Shown here: positions 7,252 through 17,200 of the stretch, piece by piece | Numbering within the stretch: the stretch's first letter is position 1 | Layout of the letters: each line of letters starts with the position of its first letter | NCBI RefSeq assembly: GCF_014489635.1 | Contig: NZ_CP060828.1 | Coordinates: 310,001 to 374,000 of the forward strand | Length of the DNA: 64,000 nt | Direction of reading: 5' to 3' | From: Streptomyces roseirectus | GTDB taxonomy: Bacteria > Actinomycetota > Actinomycetes > Streptomycetales > Streptomycetaceae | Notes under the pieces: generated by a model | Told to the model about the DNA's origin: nothing | The model's input: only the letters and a program-made list of their open reading frames with translations | The model's database searches: none | Program-made: the position numbers and the translations under genes

Positions 7252-8951
7252 CGCACCCGACGGCAGGCGCGGTGATCGTGGGCGGTACGGCGCCGCGGTC
7301 GCTGGAGGGCCTGCGTTCCCGGCGGGACCTGTCCGTCCTCGCCGCCGGAACGTCCCTGCCCGCCGCCTTCGTCGAGGTGCTGTCCGCGGCGCTTGACCGG
7401 CTGCCCGCCGCCCTGCGCGGCGGTGTCCCCGTGGTCATGGCGGCCACGGACTACTGCGTGTCGGCCACCTCCCAGTACGTCGGCCGGTGTGTGGAGGCGG
7501 AGGCGGGGGGCCGCAGGCTGCGGCCGTCCGAGGCCATGACCCCGGAGCCGGCGCAGTTGCTCCAGGAACTGGCGGAGGTCAGCGGCTGGACCGGGACGGG
7601 CCATGTGCTGATCAGCCCGCGCGCGGCCACCCTCCAGGCGGTGCGCTGGGCGTGGGGCGCCATCGCCGGAGGGCTGCACGAGGCGATGGTCGTGTGCGAA
7701 GTCGTCCGCGCCGCGCACGAGGACGGCTACCGGGTCGCGGCCGTCGCGGTGACCGCCGCCGACACCGCCCACGCTCCCCGTGGCGGCCCGCCCGGCGGAT
7801 CGTCCGTGGTCGTCTCCGGCACCGGCCTCGTCACCGCCTTCGGCGACGGGGGCAGCGCGTTCTGGCAGGGCCTGCTGGACGGCCGGCGGGCGCTGTCCGA
7901 GGTGACCCGGTTCGACGCGTCCCGGTTCCGCAGCCGGACGGTGTGCCAGACGCCGGTGGAGGCGCCCCCCGGACGCCCGGCACGCCGTGCGCTGCTGGAG
8001 CGGGCGCGCGCGGAGGCGCTGCGGGAGGCGGGGCTCGACGCGCTGCCGGCCCGGACCCTGCTGGTGTCGGCCGGGGTGGTCCCGCACCTCCCGCAGGTCG
8101 CCGACGCCCCCCGCATCGACGAGATCGCGGTGGAGCCCGACTGGGACGCGGACGGAGCGGGCGTCGCCCCGGCGGACGCGGTGCTGATGGCCCACGCCTG
8201 CGCGTCGGGCGCCTTCGGGCTGGCCATGGCACGCGAATGGCTGCTGTGCGGGCTGGCGGACACGGCCGTCGTCACCGGGGTGTCGTCCCTCAACGCCTAC
8301 GACTACGCCTGCCTCGACGTGCTGCGCGCGACGAGTACGACCGCCGCCCGCCCGTTCGACGAGGACCGCTGCGGCGTCACCGTCGGGGAGGGCGCCGGGG
8401 TGATCGTGCTGGAGACCGCCGAGCGCGCGGCGGCCCGTGGGCGGACGCCCCTGGCGACGCTCAGCGGGATCTCCTGCCGGGTGGCGGGGCAGGGCATCAG
8501 CCGGCTCAACGCGCACATCGGCGCCGCGTGCATGCGCGACGCGCTGGCCATGGCCGGCCTCACCGCCGTCGACTACGTCCACGGTCACGCCCCCGGTACC
8601 CGGCAGGGCGACGAGGCCGAGCTGCTGGCGCTGGACCAGGTCGGCGCCGAGCACGACTGGCGGGGCGTGCCGGTCAGTTCGTACAAGGGGGCGGCCGGTC
8701 ATCTGCTGCACGCCTCGGTGTTCCCCGGCGTGGTGGCGGCGGTCCGTGCCCTGCGTCATCAGGTGCTTCCGGGAACCCCCGGGCTGCGCAAGCCCCTCGA
8801 CGCGCGGCATGTGCGGGTGCTGCGCGAACCGGAGCCCTGTGACGGGATTCGTTCCGTGCTGGTGAACAACTTCGGGTTCGGCGGCAACAACGCCGCTCTC
8901 CTCCTGACGGGAGGCGCGGCCGGGCGCAGGGAGTGGGGTACGGATGGCTGA
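7248..8951 (+). CDS. ptmK: Beta-ketoacyl synthase with an extra N-terminal KS-like half (PtmK)
   Basis: The ATG at 7248 overlaps the previous stop (ATGA) and gives 567 residues, about 150 longer than an ordinary KAS I/II. Residues from about 184 form a complete ketosynthase: ACASGAFG with Cys318, HGHAPGT with His445 and YKGAAGH with Lys480 and His485. Residues 1-175 look like a second, incomplete ketosynthase N-terminal half (PF13723-like: VIVGGTAP, YCVSATSQYVG, LISPRAATLQAVRW) without an active cysteine. PtmK extends ACP-bound 3-aminobenzoate with malonate. The N-terminal part may act like a chain length factor or scaffold, which is inference. Confidence 0.82.
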   Translation: MTHPTAGAVIVGGTAPRSLEGLRSRRDLSVLAAGTSLPAAFVEVLSAALDRLPAALRGGVPVVMAATDYCVSATSQYVGRCVEAEAGGRRLRPSEAMTPEPAQLLQELAEVSGWTGTGHVLISPRAATLQAVRWAWGAIAGGLHEAMVVCEVVRAAHEDGYRVAAVAVTAADTAHAPRGGPPGGSSVVVSGTGLVTAFGDGGSAFWQGLLDGRRALSEVTRFDASRFRSRTVCQTPVEAPPGRPARRALLERARAEALREAGLDALPARTLLVSAGVVPHLPQVADAPRIDEIAVEPDWDADGAGVAPADAVLMAHACASGAFGLAMAREWLLCGLADTAVVTGVSSLNAYDYACLDVLRATSTTAARPFDEDRCGVTVGEGAGVIVLETAERAAARGRTPLATLSGISCRVAGQGISRLNAHIGAACMRDALAMAGLTAVDYVHGHAPGTRQGDEAELLALDQVGAEHDWRGVPVSSYKGAAGHLLHASVFPGVVAAVRALRHQVLPGTPGLRKPLDARHVRVLREPEPCDGIRSVLVNNFGFGGNNAALLLTGGAAGRREWGTDG

Positions 8952-10671
8952 CGCGGTGCTGATGACACCCCGGGAGATCCTGACCGGGTTCTCGAGTGTC
9001 AACAACCAGAACGTCCTGATCAACGACGAGGAGTACCTGCGCCTCGACCCGGCGATGCGCCTCTTCTACGAGAAGGTCCGGGAGAACCTGGGGGTGGCCT
9101 GCATCGCGGGCCACCTGAGGGGGTGCGGGTACTCGGTACGGGCGTTGAACCTGCACGGCCGCAACCCCAGCGACGAGGTGATCACCGACCTGATCCGGCG
9201 CGAGAAGCCCAAGTTCGTCGGCATCAGCATCATGTACGACCTGCACATCGTCGACGCCGTCCGGCTCCTGCGCTGCGTCCGGAAAGCCGACCCCTCGGTG
9301 TTCGTCGCGATCGGCGGCGCGTTCTGCACCTACAACGCCAAACTCATCGCCGAACGCATCCCGGAGGCGGACTGTGTGGCCTTCGGCGAGGGCGAGTTGA
9401 CGGTCGAAGGGCTCATGGAGTGCCTGGCGGCCGGCCGTGACTGGCGCGGGGTACCCGGGCTGTGGTTCTGGCAGGAAGGCCGCGTCCGCAGCAGTGGCCC
9501 GCCCAAACTCCCCGACCTCACCCAGGAACCCTGGCCGGCCCGGGACCTGCTCGTCCACCACCGCGAGCACGGCATCCCCACGCCGGTGGCGTCGACGTAC
9601 ACGAGCCGGGGCTGCCACGCGAAGTGCACCTTCTGCTATGTGCCCCGGGCGCCGGGTGTCGTGACCGGCAACGCCTGGCGGGTCCGCTCGCCGATCGACG
9701 TCGTGGACGAGATCGAGTACCTGCAACGGGAGTTCGGCACCCGGTTCCTGTGGTTCAACGACGACAACTTCGGCGGCGCCTTCCAGGACGGCTACCACCA
9801 CGCCGTCGGCTTCGCCGAGGAGATCCTGCGCCGTGGCCTGGACATCTCCTTCCACTGCGAGTTCCGCGTCGACACCGGCCTCGTCGACCGGGAGGCCCTG
9901 AACACCCTGCGCAGGGCCGGTATGGCCTCCGCTCTGCTCGGCATGGAGACCGGGGCTCCGGCGATGGCCAAGCGGTTCCGCAAGGGGACCATGGTGGAGT
10001 ACAACTTCGACGCGGCCCGGCTGTTCAAGCAGGAGGGCATCGAGCTGGAACCCGGCTGGATCATGGTCGAGCCGGGGACGACGCTCGACGAGCTGTGGGA
10101 GAACCTGAAATTCATCGTGGCCGCCGACATCGCCGTCAGCGAGAACCCGTTCTCCTTCATCAGCCGCGCGATCGCGCTGCGCGGCACGGAGATGTACGAC
10201 AAGATCGCCGACCCGACCCCGCCACGGCTCCCGGGCGTCGAGGGGCCGGCCAGGGACGTCCTGCTGGAGGCGCGCCGGGAGTACCGGATCCCGGATCCGC
10301 GGGTGGAGGACGTGTGGGCGGCCTGGAGCAAGGTGAGCGCGGAGGTCGCCGACCGCAAGGAGGAGCTGCCCTTCGTCGCCCAGCTCATCGTCGACGCGAC
10401 CAGGGCGCGCAGGTCCCGGGGGGAGCAGGGGCTGCGTCCGCTGCTGAGCCGGCTGCGCGGGTGGGCGGACGGTCTGCCGGACCTGCTGGTGGCCTTCCTG
10501 AACGTCGGGCTGCTCCTCGCGGACGAGAACCCGCCGAGGCTCGCCGAGCGGCTCGAGGCCGAGTTGCGCACGCTGGTCGACGCCTACGACCGCAGGGCCC
10601 TGGGCGAGACCTACCAGGTGTTCGTGGACGAGACCAAGAGGCTGTGCGGAGAGCAGGTCATGGCCGGCTGA
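8944..10671 (+). CDS. ptmL: B12-binding radical SAM protein, first tandem copy (PtmL)
   Basis: The 575-residue protein has a cobalamin-binding N-terminal domain (FVGISIMYDLHIVDAV, then VAIGGAF and VAFGEGEL) and a radical SAM core with CHAKCTFC, cysteines 224, 228 and 231. A helical C-terminal region of about 170 residues follows. It overlaps the ptmK stop by eight bases. It is very similar along its whole length to the next gene. In S. pactum PtmL and PtmM are cluster-essential radical SAM enzymes assigned to ring building or modification of the sugar-derived cyclopentitol. The exact reaction is not deducible from sequence. Confidence 0.8.
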   Translation: MADAVLMTPREILTGFSSVNNQNVLINDEEYLRLDPAMRLFYEKVRENLGVACIAGHLRGCGYSVRALNLHGRNPSDEVITDLIRREKPKFVGISIMYDLHIVDAVRLLRCVRKADPSVFVAIGGAFCTYNAKLIAERIPEADCVAFGEGELTVEGLMECLAAGRDWRGVPGLWFWQEGRVRSSGPPKLPDLTQEPWPARDLLVHHREHGIPTPVASTYTSRGCHAKCTFCYVPRAPGVVTGNAWRVRSPIDVVDEIEYLQREFGTRFLWFNDDNFGGAFQDGYHHAVGFAEEILRRGLDISFHCEFRVDTGLVDREALNTLRRAGMASALLGMETGAPAMAKRFRKGTMVEYNFDAARLFKQEGIELEPGWIMVEPGTTLDELWENLKFIVAADIAVSENPFSFISRAIALRGTEMYDKIADPTPPRLPGVEGPARDVLLEARREYRIPDPRVEDVWAAWSKVSAEVADRKEELPFVAQLIVDATRARRSRGEQGLRPLLSRLRGWADGLPDLLVAFLNVGLLLADENPPRLAERLEAELRTLVDAYDRRALGETYQVFVDETKRLCGEQVMAG

Positions 10672-10720
10672 CCCGGCCGGTGTCGGCACGCGCACGTGAA
10701 GACGAGAGAGGAGACCGGTC

Positions 10721-12457
10721 ATGGCGGATGTGGTCCTGCTGACCCCCCGGGAGATCCCCACCGGCGCCGCGAGCCTGAACAACCAGAACGTCCTGATCAA
10801 CGACGAGGAGTACCTGTCCCTCGACCCGGCGATGCGGCTGTTCTACAAGCGCGTCCGGGAGAACCTGGGGGTGGCCTGCATCGCGGGCCACCTGAGGGGG
10901 TGCGGGTATTCGGTACGGGCGTTGAACCTGCACGGCCGCAACCCCAGCGACGAGGTGATCACCGACCTGATCCGGCGCGAGCGGCCCAAGTTCGTCGGGA
11001 TCAGCATCATGTACGACTTGCACATCGTCGACGCCGTCCGGCTGCTGCGCTGCGTCCGTGAGGCCGATCCGTCGGTGTTCGTGGCGATCGGCGGGGCGTT
11101 CTGCACGTACAACGCCAAGCTGATCGCCGAGCGCATCCCGGAGGCGGACTGCGTGGCCTTCGGCGAGGGCGAGTTGACGGTCGAGGGCCTGATGGAGTGC
11201 CTGGCGGCGGGCCGCGACTGGCGTGGGGTGCCGGGGCTGTGGTTCTGGCAGGAAGGCCGGGTCCGCAGCAGTGGCCCGCCCAAACTTCCCGACCTCGCCC
11301 AGGAGCCCTGGCCGGCCCGGGATCTCCTCGTCCACCACCGTAAGAACGGCATCCCCACGCCGCGCGCGTCCACGTACACGAGCCGGGGCTGCCACGCCAA
11401 GTGCACCTTCTGCTACGCGCCTCGGCAGCCCGGTGTGGTGGACGGGCCCTGGCGGGTGCGGCCGGTGGAGGACGCGGTCGACGAGATCGAGTACCTGCAA
11501 CGGGAGTTCGGCACCCGGTTCCTGTGGTTCAACGACGACAACTTCGGCGGCGCCTTCCAGGACGGCTACCACCACGCCGTCGGCTTCGCCGAGGAGATCC
11601 TGCGCCGTGATCTGAAGCTCACCTTCCACTGCGAGTTCCGCGTCGACACCGGCCTCATCGACCGGGAGGCGCTGCGCACCCTGCGCAGGGCCGGCATGGA
11701 CCTGGCGCTGCTCGGCATGGAGACCGGGTCGCCCGGCATGATGAAGCGGTTCCGCAAGGGGACCACCGTCGAGTACAACTTCGACGCCGCCCGGATGTTC
11801 AAGCAGGAGGGCATCGAACTCGAACCCGGCTGGATCATGATCGAACCGGGGACGACGCTCGACGAGCTGTGGGAGAACCTGAAGTTCATCGTGGCCGCCC
11901 GGGTGCACGAGAGCGAGAACCCGTTCTTCCTGATCAACCGGGCCATCGCGCTGCGCGGCACGGAGATCTACGAGAAGGCCACGCGGTACGAGGAGCCCGA
12001 CATCCCCGGTGTGGAGGGCGTCGCCCGGGAGGTGCTGCGGCACGCCCGCCGTGACTACCGCGTCGAGGACGAGCGGGTGGAGCACCTGTGGACGGCCTGG
12101 AGCCGGGTCTCCTCGGAGATCAACGACCGCAAGGAGAACGAGGTCCCGTTCCTCGCACAGAGCATCGCGGACGCCGTCCGGGCCCGGCGCGGCACCGGCG
12201 CCGAGTCCCTGCGCCCGCTGCTGAGCCGACTGCGCCACTGGGACCAGGGGCTCGCCGGGCTGCTGATCGCCTTCCTCAACGCGGGGCTGCTGCTCGCGGA
12301 CGAGAACCCGCCCTCTCTCGCCGACCGGCTGGAGGCCGAACTGCGCGCCATGATCACCGCGTACGACCGTGAACGCCTCGGCCACACCTTCCCGGACTTC
12401 GTCGCCGAGACGGCGCGGGCGTGCGGCGAGCACGCCCTGGCCCAGGTGAGGGGCTGA
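10721..12457 (+). CDS. ptmM: B12-binding radical SAM protein, second tandem copy (PtmM)
   Basis: This 578-residue protein repeats the layout of ptmL: B12 domain, radical SAM motif CHAKCTFC at cysteines 224, 228 and 231, and a helical tail. Long stretches are identical even at DNA level to ptmL, for example around 10860-11000, while the region after CTFCY (APRQPGVVDG against VPRAPGVVTGN) and the C-terminal third diverge. A strong ribosome site (GAGGAG seven bases before ATG) gives it its own translation start after a 49-base gap. The pair arose by tandem duplication. The differing segments may set substrate choice. Confidence 0.8.
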   Translation: MADVVLLTPREIPTGAASLNNQNVLINDEEYLSLDPAMRLFYKRVRENLGVACIAGHLRGCGYSVRALNLHGRNPSDEVITDLIRRERPKFVGISIMYDLHIVDAVRLLRCVREADPSVFVAIGGAFCTYNAKLIAERIPEADCVAFGEGELTVEGLMECLAAGRDWRGVPGLWFWQEGRVRSSGPPKLPDLAQEPWPARDLLVHHRKNGIPTPRASTYTSRGCHAKCTFCYAPRQPGVVDGPWRVRPVEDAVDEIEYLQREFGTRFLWFNDDNFGGAFQDGYHHAVGFAEEILRRDLKLTFHCEFRVDTGLIDREALRTLRRAGMDLALLGMETGSPGMMKRFRKGTTVEYNFDAARMFKQEGIELEPGWIMIEPGTTLDELWENLKFIVAARVHESENPFFLINRAIALRGTEIYEKATRYEEPDIPGVEGVAREVLRHARRDYRVEDERVEHLWTAWSRVSSEINDRKENEVPFLAQSIADAVRARRGTGAESLRPLLSRLRHWDQGLAGLLIAFLNAGLLLADENPPSLADRLEAELRAMITAYDRERLGHTFPDFVAETARACGEHALAQVRG

Positions 12458-12461
12458 GGCG

Positions 12462-13421
12462 ATGAAGCGCGTCCGGTACGCGGCCCTGGGCTGCGGCAGG
12501 GTCTTCCAGCGGTACCACCTGCCCTGCGCCGACGAGCGGGACTCCATGGAACTGGTGGCTCTGGCCGACACCGACGTCGAACGGGCCCGGTCGCTGACGG
12601 CGGACCGCCCGCAGGTGTGGACCGGCACGTCCGTCGACCGGCTCATCGAGGAGACGCGGCCGGACCTGATCAGTGTCTGCACGCCCAACGACGCCCACGC
12701 CGGGCCGGTGCTGGCGGCGCTGGACGCCGGCGTCGCGGTGCTGTGCGAGAAGCCCCTCGCGGCGACGGTGGAGGAGGCGCGGCGGATGGCGGCGCATCCG
12801 GCGGCCGGGAAGCTGCTGGGGGTGAACATGCCGTTCCGGTTCCATCCGCTGCTGGAGGCGTTCGCCGAGGTGGCCCGGACCGGCGCGCAGCGCGTCGACT
12901 TCGCCTTCGCGACCCCCGGCAACCGGGTGTGGCGGGCCTGCACGCCCTGGTACACCGACGCGCGGCGGGCCGGCGGCGGCGCGCTCCTGGACCTCGGGCC
13001 GCACGCCCTCGACCTTCTGATGACGGTCTTCGGGCCGCCGGAGGTGGAGGCGTGCGAGGTGGACGCGCCGGGCGTGGAGGAGCGGGTCCGTCTCGACCTG
13101 TCGTTCCAGGGCCTGCCGGCGACGCTGCGCATCGACCGGGCCGCACGCCGGCTGGAGACCTCGGTCACCGTCACCACGGCGGACGGCGACCACGTCCTGG
13201 ACCTGCGCCGGGGCGAGCTGCGCCGCGCGGACGACACGGTCGAGTCGACCGGCGACCGGGCCGAACTCGCCGCGATCTCGGCCTACTTCGACCTGCTGAC
13301 GGGCGCCCCGGCCGCGCATCCGAAAGTGACCGCCCAGGACGCCCTGGACGTCCAGCTCGTCGTGGAGTCGGCCTACCGGCGCGCCGAGACCGCGCCGGCG
13401 CCCCTGGCGCAGGGTGGGTGA
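12462..13421 (+). CDS. ptmN: Gfo/Idh/MocA family NAD(P)-dependent oxidoreductase (PtmN)
   Basis: The 319-residue protein begins with a dinucleotide-binding strand (RYAALGCGRVFQRYH) and has the family motif CEKPLA near residue 97, followed by the two-domain layout of sugar dehydrogenases. GGGALLDLGPHALDLLM near 170-190 holds the usual catalytic or sugar-binding D/H residues. It lies four bases after ptmM and ends the rightward operon, only seven bases from the convergent ptmO. It probably oxidises or reduces a hydroxyl of the glucosamine-derived unit before ring contraction. The precise carbon is not known from sequence. Confidence 0.8.
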   Translation: MKRVRYAALGCGRVFQRYHLPCADERDSMELVALADTDVERARSLTADRPQVWTGTSVDRLIEETRPDLISVCTPNDAHAGPVLAALDAGVAVLCEKPLAATVEEARRMAAHPAAGKLLGVNMPFRFHPLLEAFAEVARTGAQRVDFAFATPGNRVWRACTPWYTDARRAGGGALLDLGPHALDLLMTVFGPPEVEACEVDAPGVEERVRLDLSFQGLPATLRIDRAARRLETSVTVTTADGDHVLDLRRGELRRADDTVESTGDRAELAAISAYFDLLTGAPAAHPKVTAQDALDVQLVVESAYRRAETAPAPLAQGG

Positions 13422-13428
13422 CGGGCGG

Positions 13429-14166
13429 TCAGCTCAGGAAGCGGGTCACTTCGGCGCAGAAGCGCTCCGGTTCGGTGCGGTGCACGTAGTGGCCGGCGTC
13501 GATGGCCAGCAGCCGTCCCCGGGGCACTGTTCCGGCGACCTCGGCCAGCAGGGAGCGGGGTACCGGGCTGGAGAGTCCGCCGCTGATCACCAGGGTCTCG
13601 GCGGTGACGTCGGCCAGGCGCCGCCACCATCCGGGGTCCGCCGTGCGCAGGCCGTCGATGACGGGGCGTACGGCGGCGGTGTCCAGTTCTCCGGCCCGGG
13701 TCAGCTTGAGGAAGTCCCGGTACAGCTCGATGACGTGCGCCTGTCCGTGGGCCGGGTCGGAGCGCGCCCGCAGTCGTGCCTCCGCCGCCGTGTTCCGGGG
13801 CGGCGGAGGCGTGTCCTCGATGACCAGCCTGCGGACCCGGGAGGGGTGGCGTTGGGCGATGAGCCAGGCGACGTGGCCGCCCATGGAGTGGCCCACCAGG
13901 TCCGTCTCGTCGAGGTGGTGGTGGTCCAGCAGGGCCAGCACGTCCCGGTACATCAGCTCGAAGGTGTAGGTGTCGGCCCGAGGGCTGCGCCCGTGTCCGC
14001 GCAGGTCCGGTACGAACAGCCGGCGTCCCCGGGGCAGCAGCGCGGCGGCGAGCCGGTCCCAGGTCCGGCCGGTGTTCCCCAGCGCGTGCAGCAGGACCGC
14101 CGGTCTGCCCGCCGGGTCGCCGGTGACCCGGCAGTTCAGCGTCAGCGGTGCCTCGCTCGTCGTCAC
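13429..14166 (-). CDS. ptmO: Alpha/beta hydrolase (PtmO)
   Basis: The 245-residue hydrolase has an oxyanion loop (LLHALGNTGRTW), the nucleophile elbow GHSMGGH with its serine near residue 90, an acidic residue in the later core and a final histidine in AIDAGHYVHR. The GTG start at 14166 follows GGGGAG. The length and motifs match MenH/BphD-like hydrolases. In the pactamycin model PtmO acts on the glycosylated aryl intermediate to free it from the carrier or to drop the carboxyl group. That is from the literature model, not provable here. It is the last gene of the leftward operon that runs from ptmT. Confidence 0.78.
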   Translation of the reverse strand: MTTSEAPLTLNCRVTGDPAGRPAVLLHALGNTGRTWDRLAAALLPRGRRLFVPDLRGHGRSPRADTYTFELMYRDVLALLDHHHLDETDLVGHSMGGHVAWLIAQRHPSRVRRLVIEDTPPPPRNTAAEARLRARSDPAHGQAHVIELYRDFLKLTRAGELDTAAVRPVIDGLRTADPGWWRRLADVTAETLVISGGLSSPVPRSLLAEVAGTVPRGRLLAIDAGHYVHRTEPERFCAEVTRFLS

Positions 14167-14174
14167 GCGGCTCC

Positions 14175-14198
14175 CCGTCCTTCCGTCCTTCCGTCCTT
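14175..14198. repeat. Three perfect copies of an 8-bp tandem repeat upstream of ptmO
   Basis: CCGTCCTT is repeated three times without change in the 39-base gap between ptmQ and ptmO. Read on the coding (minus) strand it gives repeated AAGGA-like blocks just before the GGGGAG ribosome site. Copy-number change could shift spacing or translation of ptmO. I see no sign of function beyond that. Confidence 0.7.
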
Positions 14199-14205
14199 TC
14201 GTCTG

Positions 14206-17200
14206 TCAGGAGCGTGAACTGGTCACGAGGTAGTCGACGATGGCCGTGACCGTCTGCTGGTGCCAGACCAGGTTGGCCGGCAGCTTGCGCTCCAGCAGCC
14301 GTTCCAGGCGGCGGCGGATGACGATGGCCATCACGGAGTCCAGGCCCGACTTCAGCAGCGACCGGTCGGGGTCGAGTTCGGCCGGGTCCAGCTTCATCTC
14401 GCTGACGATGACGGAGACGGTCTGCTCGTGCAGCAGGGCCCGCAGCTCCTCCTCCGACAGGTCCCCGGACGGCCGGGTCCCGGCCGCCGCCCCCTCCCCC
14501 GTCTCCCCCGCCGGGGTCTCGTCGTCGAGATCGCGCAGCAGGCCCGTGCGGCGGCCCCCGTCCGGGAGCGGCACGGTGCGCAGCACCGCGAGGGACGCGG
14601 CGCCGGTCCGCCCGGCGAGGTCCCAGGCGGCGCCTGCCTCGGGTGCCGTGATGTCGCCGACGCCGTGTGCCTGGAGTTCGGCGTCCACCGCCGCGTTGGC
14701 GGCCATGCCCAGGCCCCGCCAGGACGTCCACGCCAGGCTCATGGTGCCGGTGGCGCCGAGGGTGTGGGCGTATCCGGCGATGGCGTCGAGGAAGGCGTTG
14801 GCCGACGCGTAGGCGGCCTGGCCGGTGAGGCCCAGGTACTGTCCGCACGACGAGAAGTGGACGAGGAAGTCCAGTGTGCCCGGCGGGAACAGCCGGTGCA
14901 GGGTGAGGGCGCCGCCCGCCTTGGGCCGCATCACCGCCGCGAGCGCGTCGGCGTCGAGCCGGTCGACGAGCTGGTCCTGGAGCACGCCGGCCGCGTGCAC
15001 CACCCCACGGACCGGGGGCATGCCCAGCGCGTCCGGGGTGAGTGCGGCGGCCGCCGCCTCGGTGTCGGCCAGGTCCAGGGACAGCACCCGCACGCTCACC
15101 CCGAGGGCTTCGAGCCCACGGACGGTCGCGACGCGGCGCGCCTGGACCGGGTCGGTGACGGCGTCCCACTCCGCGCGGGGCGGCAGGGCGCCGCGGCCGG
15201 CGAGCACGAGGCGGCGGGCGCCCCGCTCCACCAGCCACCGGGCGATCTCCCCGCCCAGGCTGCCCAGACCGCCGGTGACGAGATAGGTGCCGTCCGGCCG
15301 GCACCGCAGCGGCGGGCGCCGCGCGTCCGAACTCGCGGATCGCGCCAGCCGGTTCGCCCAGGCCCCGCCCGCGCGGACGGCGACGACGTCCTCGCCCGGG
15401 TTCGCGGCGAGCACGCGCAGCGCGGCGGCCAGGTCGCCCCGGGTGGGCCGTGGTCCGAGGTCGACCGTGCCGCCCCACAGCTCGGGGTGCTCGCCCCCGA
15501 CGACCCGGCCGAGCCCCCACCGGGTCGCCTGGGCCACCGCCTCCAGCCGGTTGGCCTCGCGGACGCCGCACGTCAGCGACCACAGCCGTGCCGTGCCGGG
15601 CGGCCAGGTGCCCAGGCTCCGCGCCGCCGACGCGAGCTGCCACGCCTCGCGCACGGCACGGTCGGCCGCCTCGCTCTCGCCGGCCGGACGGTCCGTCAGG
15701 GGCAGCACGAGCACGTCCACGGGGCCGGGGGCCCGCGCGCGCAGGGCGTCGAGGCCGTCCGGATCCTCCGCCGCCAGGCAGGGGACGCCGCGGGCTTCGG
15801 CCGTGGCCCGCAGTGCCGCCGTCAGCTCGGTGTCCGCGCCGACCAGGACCAGGGGCCGGGAGGGGCGGGGGGTGTCGGAGTCGTCGAGCGGGAGGGGTTT
15901 CCACTCCGTGCGCCACAGGAGTTCCCCGGGCGGCGCCGCACGCGTCTCGGCTCCGCCGCCCGCGTACCGGACCCCGGTCAGCGCGGCGACGGTCCGGCCG
16001 CCTTGTGCCGTGATCCGCACGCTCATCGAGTTCCCGCCGTCGACGTATGCCTCAAGGCGGGCGCGGGACGGGGGTGCGCCCGTGGTCCAGACGCGGGCGG
16101 CGCCGGCCACCACCCGCAGTTCGGCGGGGCCGGGGAAGGCGACGGCCGCCATGGACAGGGCGGCGTCGAACAGCGGGGCCCAGGTGGACGCCGCCTCGTC
16201 GGGCGCGGCGATGTCCGCGCGCAGGCCGTCCGGGATCTGCTCCAGTCGGTCCATGCGCCAGGGGAAGGCCATGCTCGGCACGCCGACCGAGGCGAGGGCG
16301 GTGGTGATCCAGTCGGGAGGGAGCGGTGTCCCCGGTCCGGTCGCGGGCGGCCTGAGGGGTGGCGGTGTGGTTCCGCCGGGTACGGACGCCACGGCGTGGG
16401 TCAGTGAGGACCGTTCGTCCCCGTCCGGGGCGGGCTCCTTCGTGTCGGCGGTGCGGGACAGCAGGCGGATCACGCCGTCCTGCGCGATCACGTCGACGTC
16501 CTGGGCCGTGGACAGGGTCAGCGGCAGCTCGAAGGACACGTCGGACAACGCGCTCCCCGCAGCCGCGTCCAGGAAGGTCTGGAGGACCACGGCCGCCGGG
16601 ACGATCTCCGCGCCGTGGATGGTGTGGCTGCCCGGGTAGGGCCGGGAGGCCAGGTCGACGCGGGTGCGCCAGAGGTCGAGCGGCGTGGCCGCGGCCAGCG
16701 TGGTGCGCGGGCCCAGCAGGGTGCGGCTCGCCGGGTCGTGGCGTCCCCGGTCGGCCCGGTGGACCGGCAGGTCGCGCCAGTAGCGCTGGCGCCGCCAGCT
16801 GCGGACCGGCAGCGACAGGGGCGGGACGTCCGGGGCGGCGGGCCAGTCGAGGGGGACGCCGTGGCAGTGCAGCAGCCCCGCGTTCAGCAGGAGGTGCCGC
16901 CGTTCCCCGGTGTCGCGGCGCAGGGAGGCGGCGAGGCAGTGCCGGTCGGCGCCGGCCTCGTCAAGCGTCTCCTGCACGGAGTGCCGGACCACCGGGTGGG
17001 CCGACACCTCCAGGAAGGTGCGCAGTCCGTCCTCGGCCGCCGCGGTCACGGCGCCGGTCAGCCGTACCGGGCTGCGCAGGTTGGCCGCCCAGTAGGCGCC
17101 GTCGCGGGCGGCGGGGTCGCGGGGGTCGTCCAGCGCGGTGCTGTAGACGGGGATGCGGGGGGCGTGCGCGGTGAGGTCGGCCGCGGCCTCGGCGAGCTCC

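Noticed and set aside
10658..13237. 859-codon minus-strand frame across ptmM and ptmN
   Set aside because: It mirrors two well-supported plus-strand genes and has low-complexity composition without any domain.
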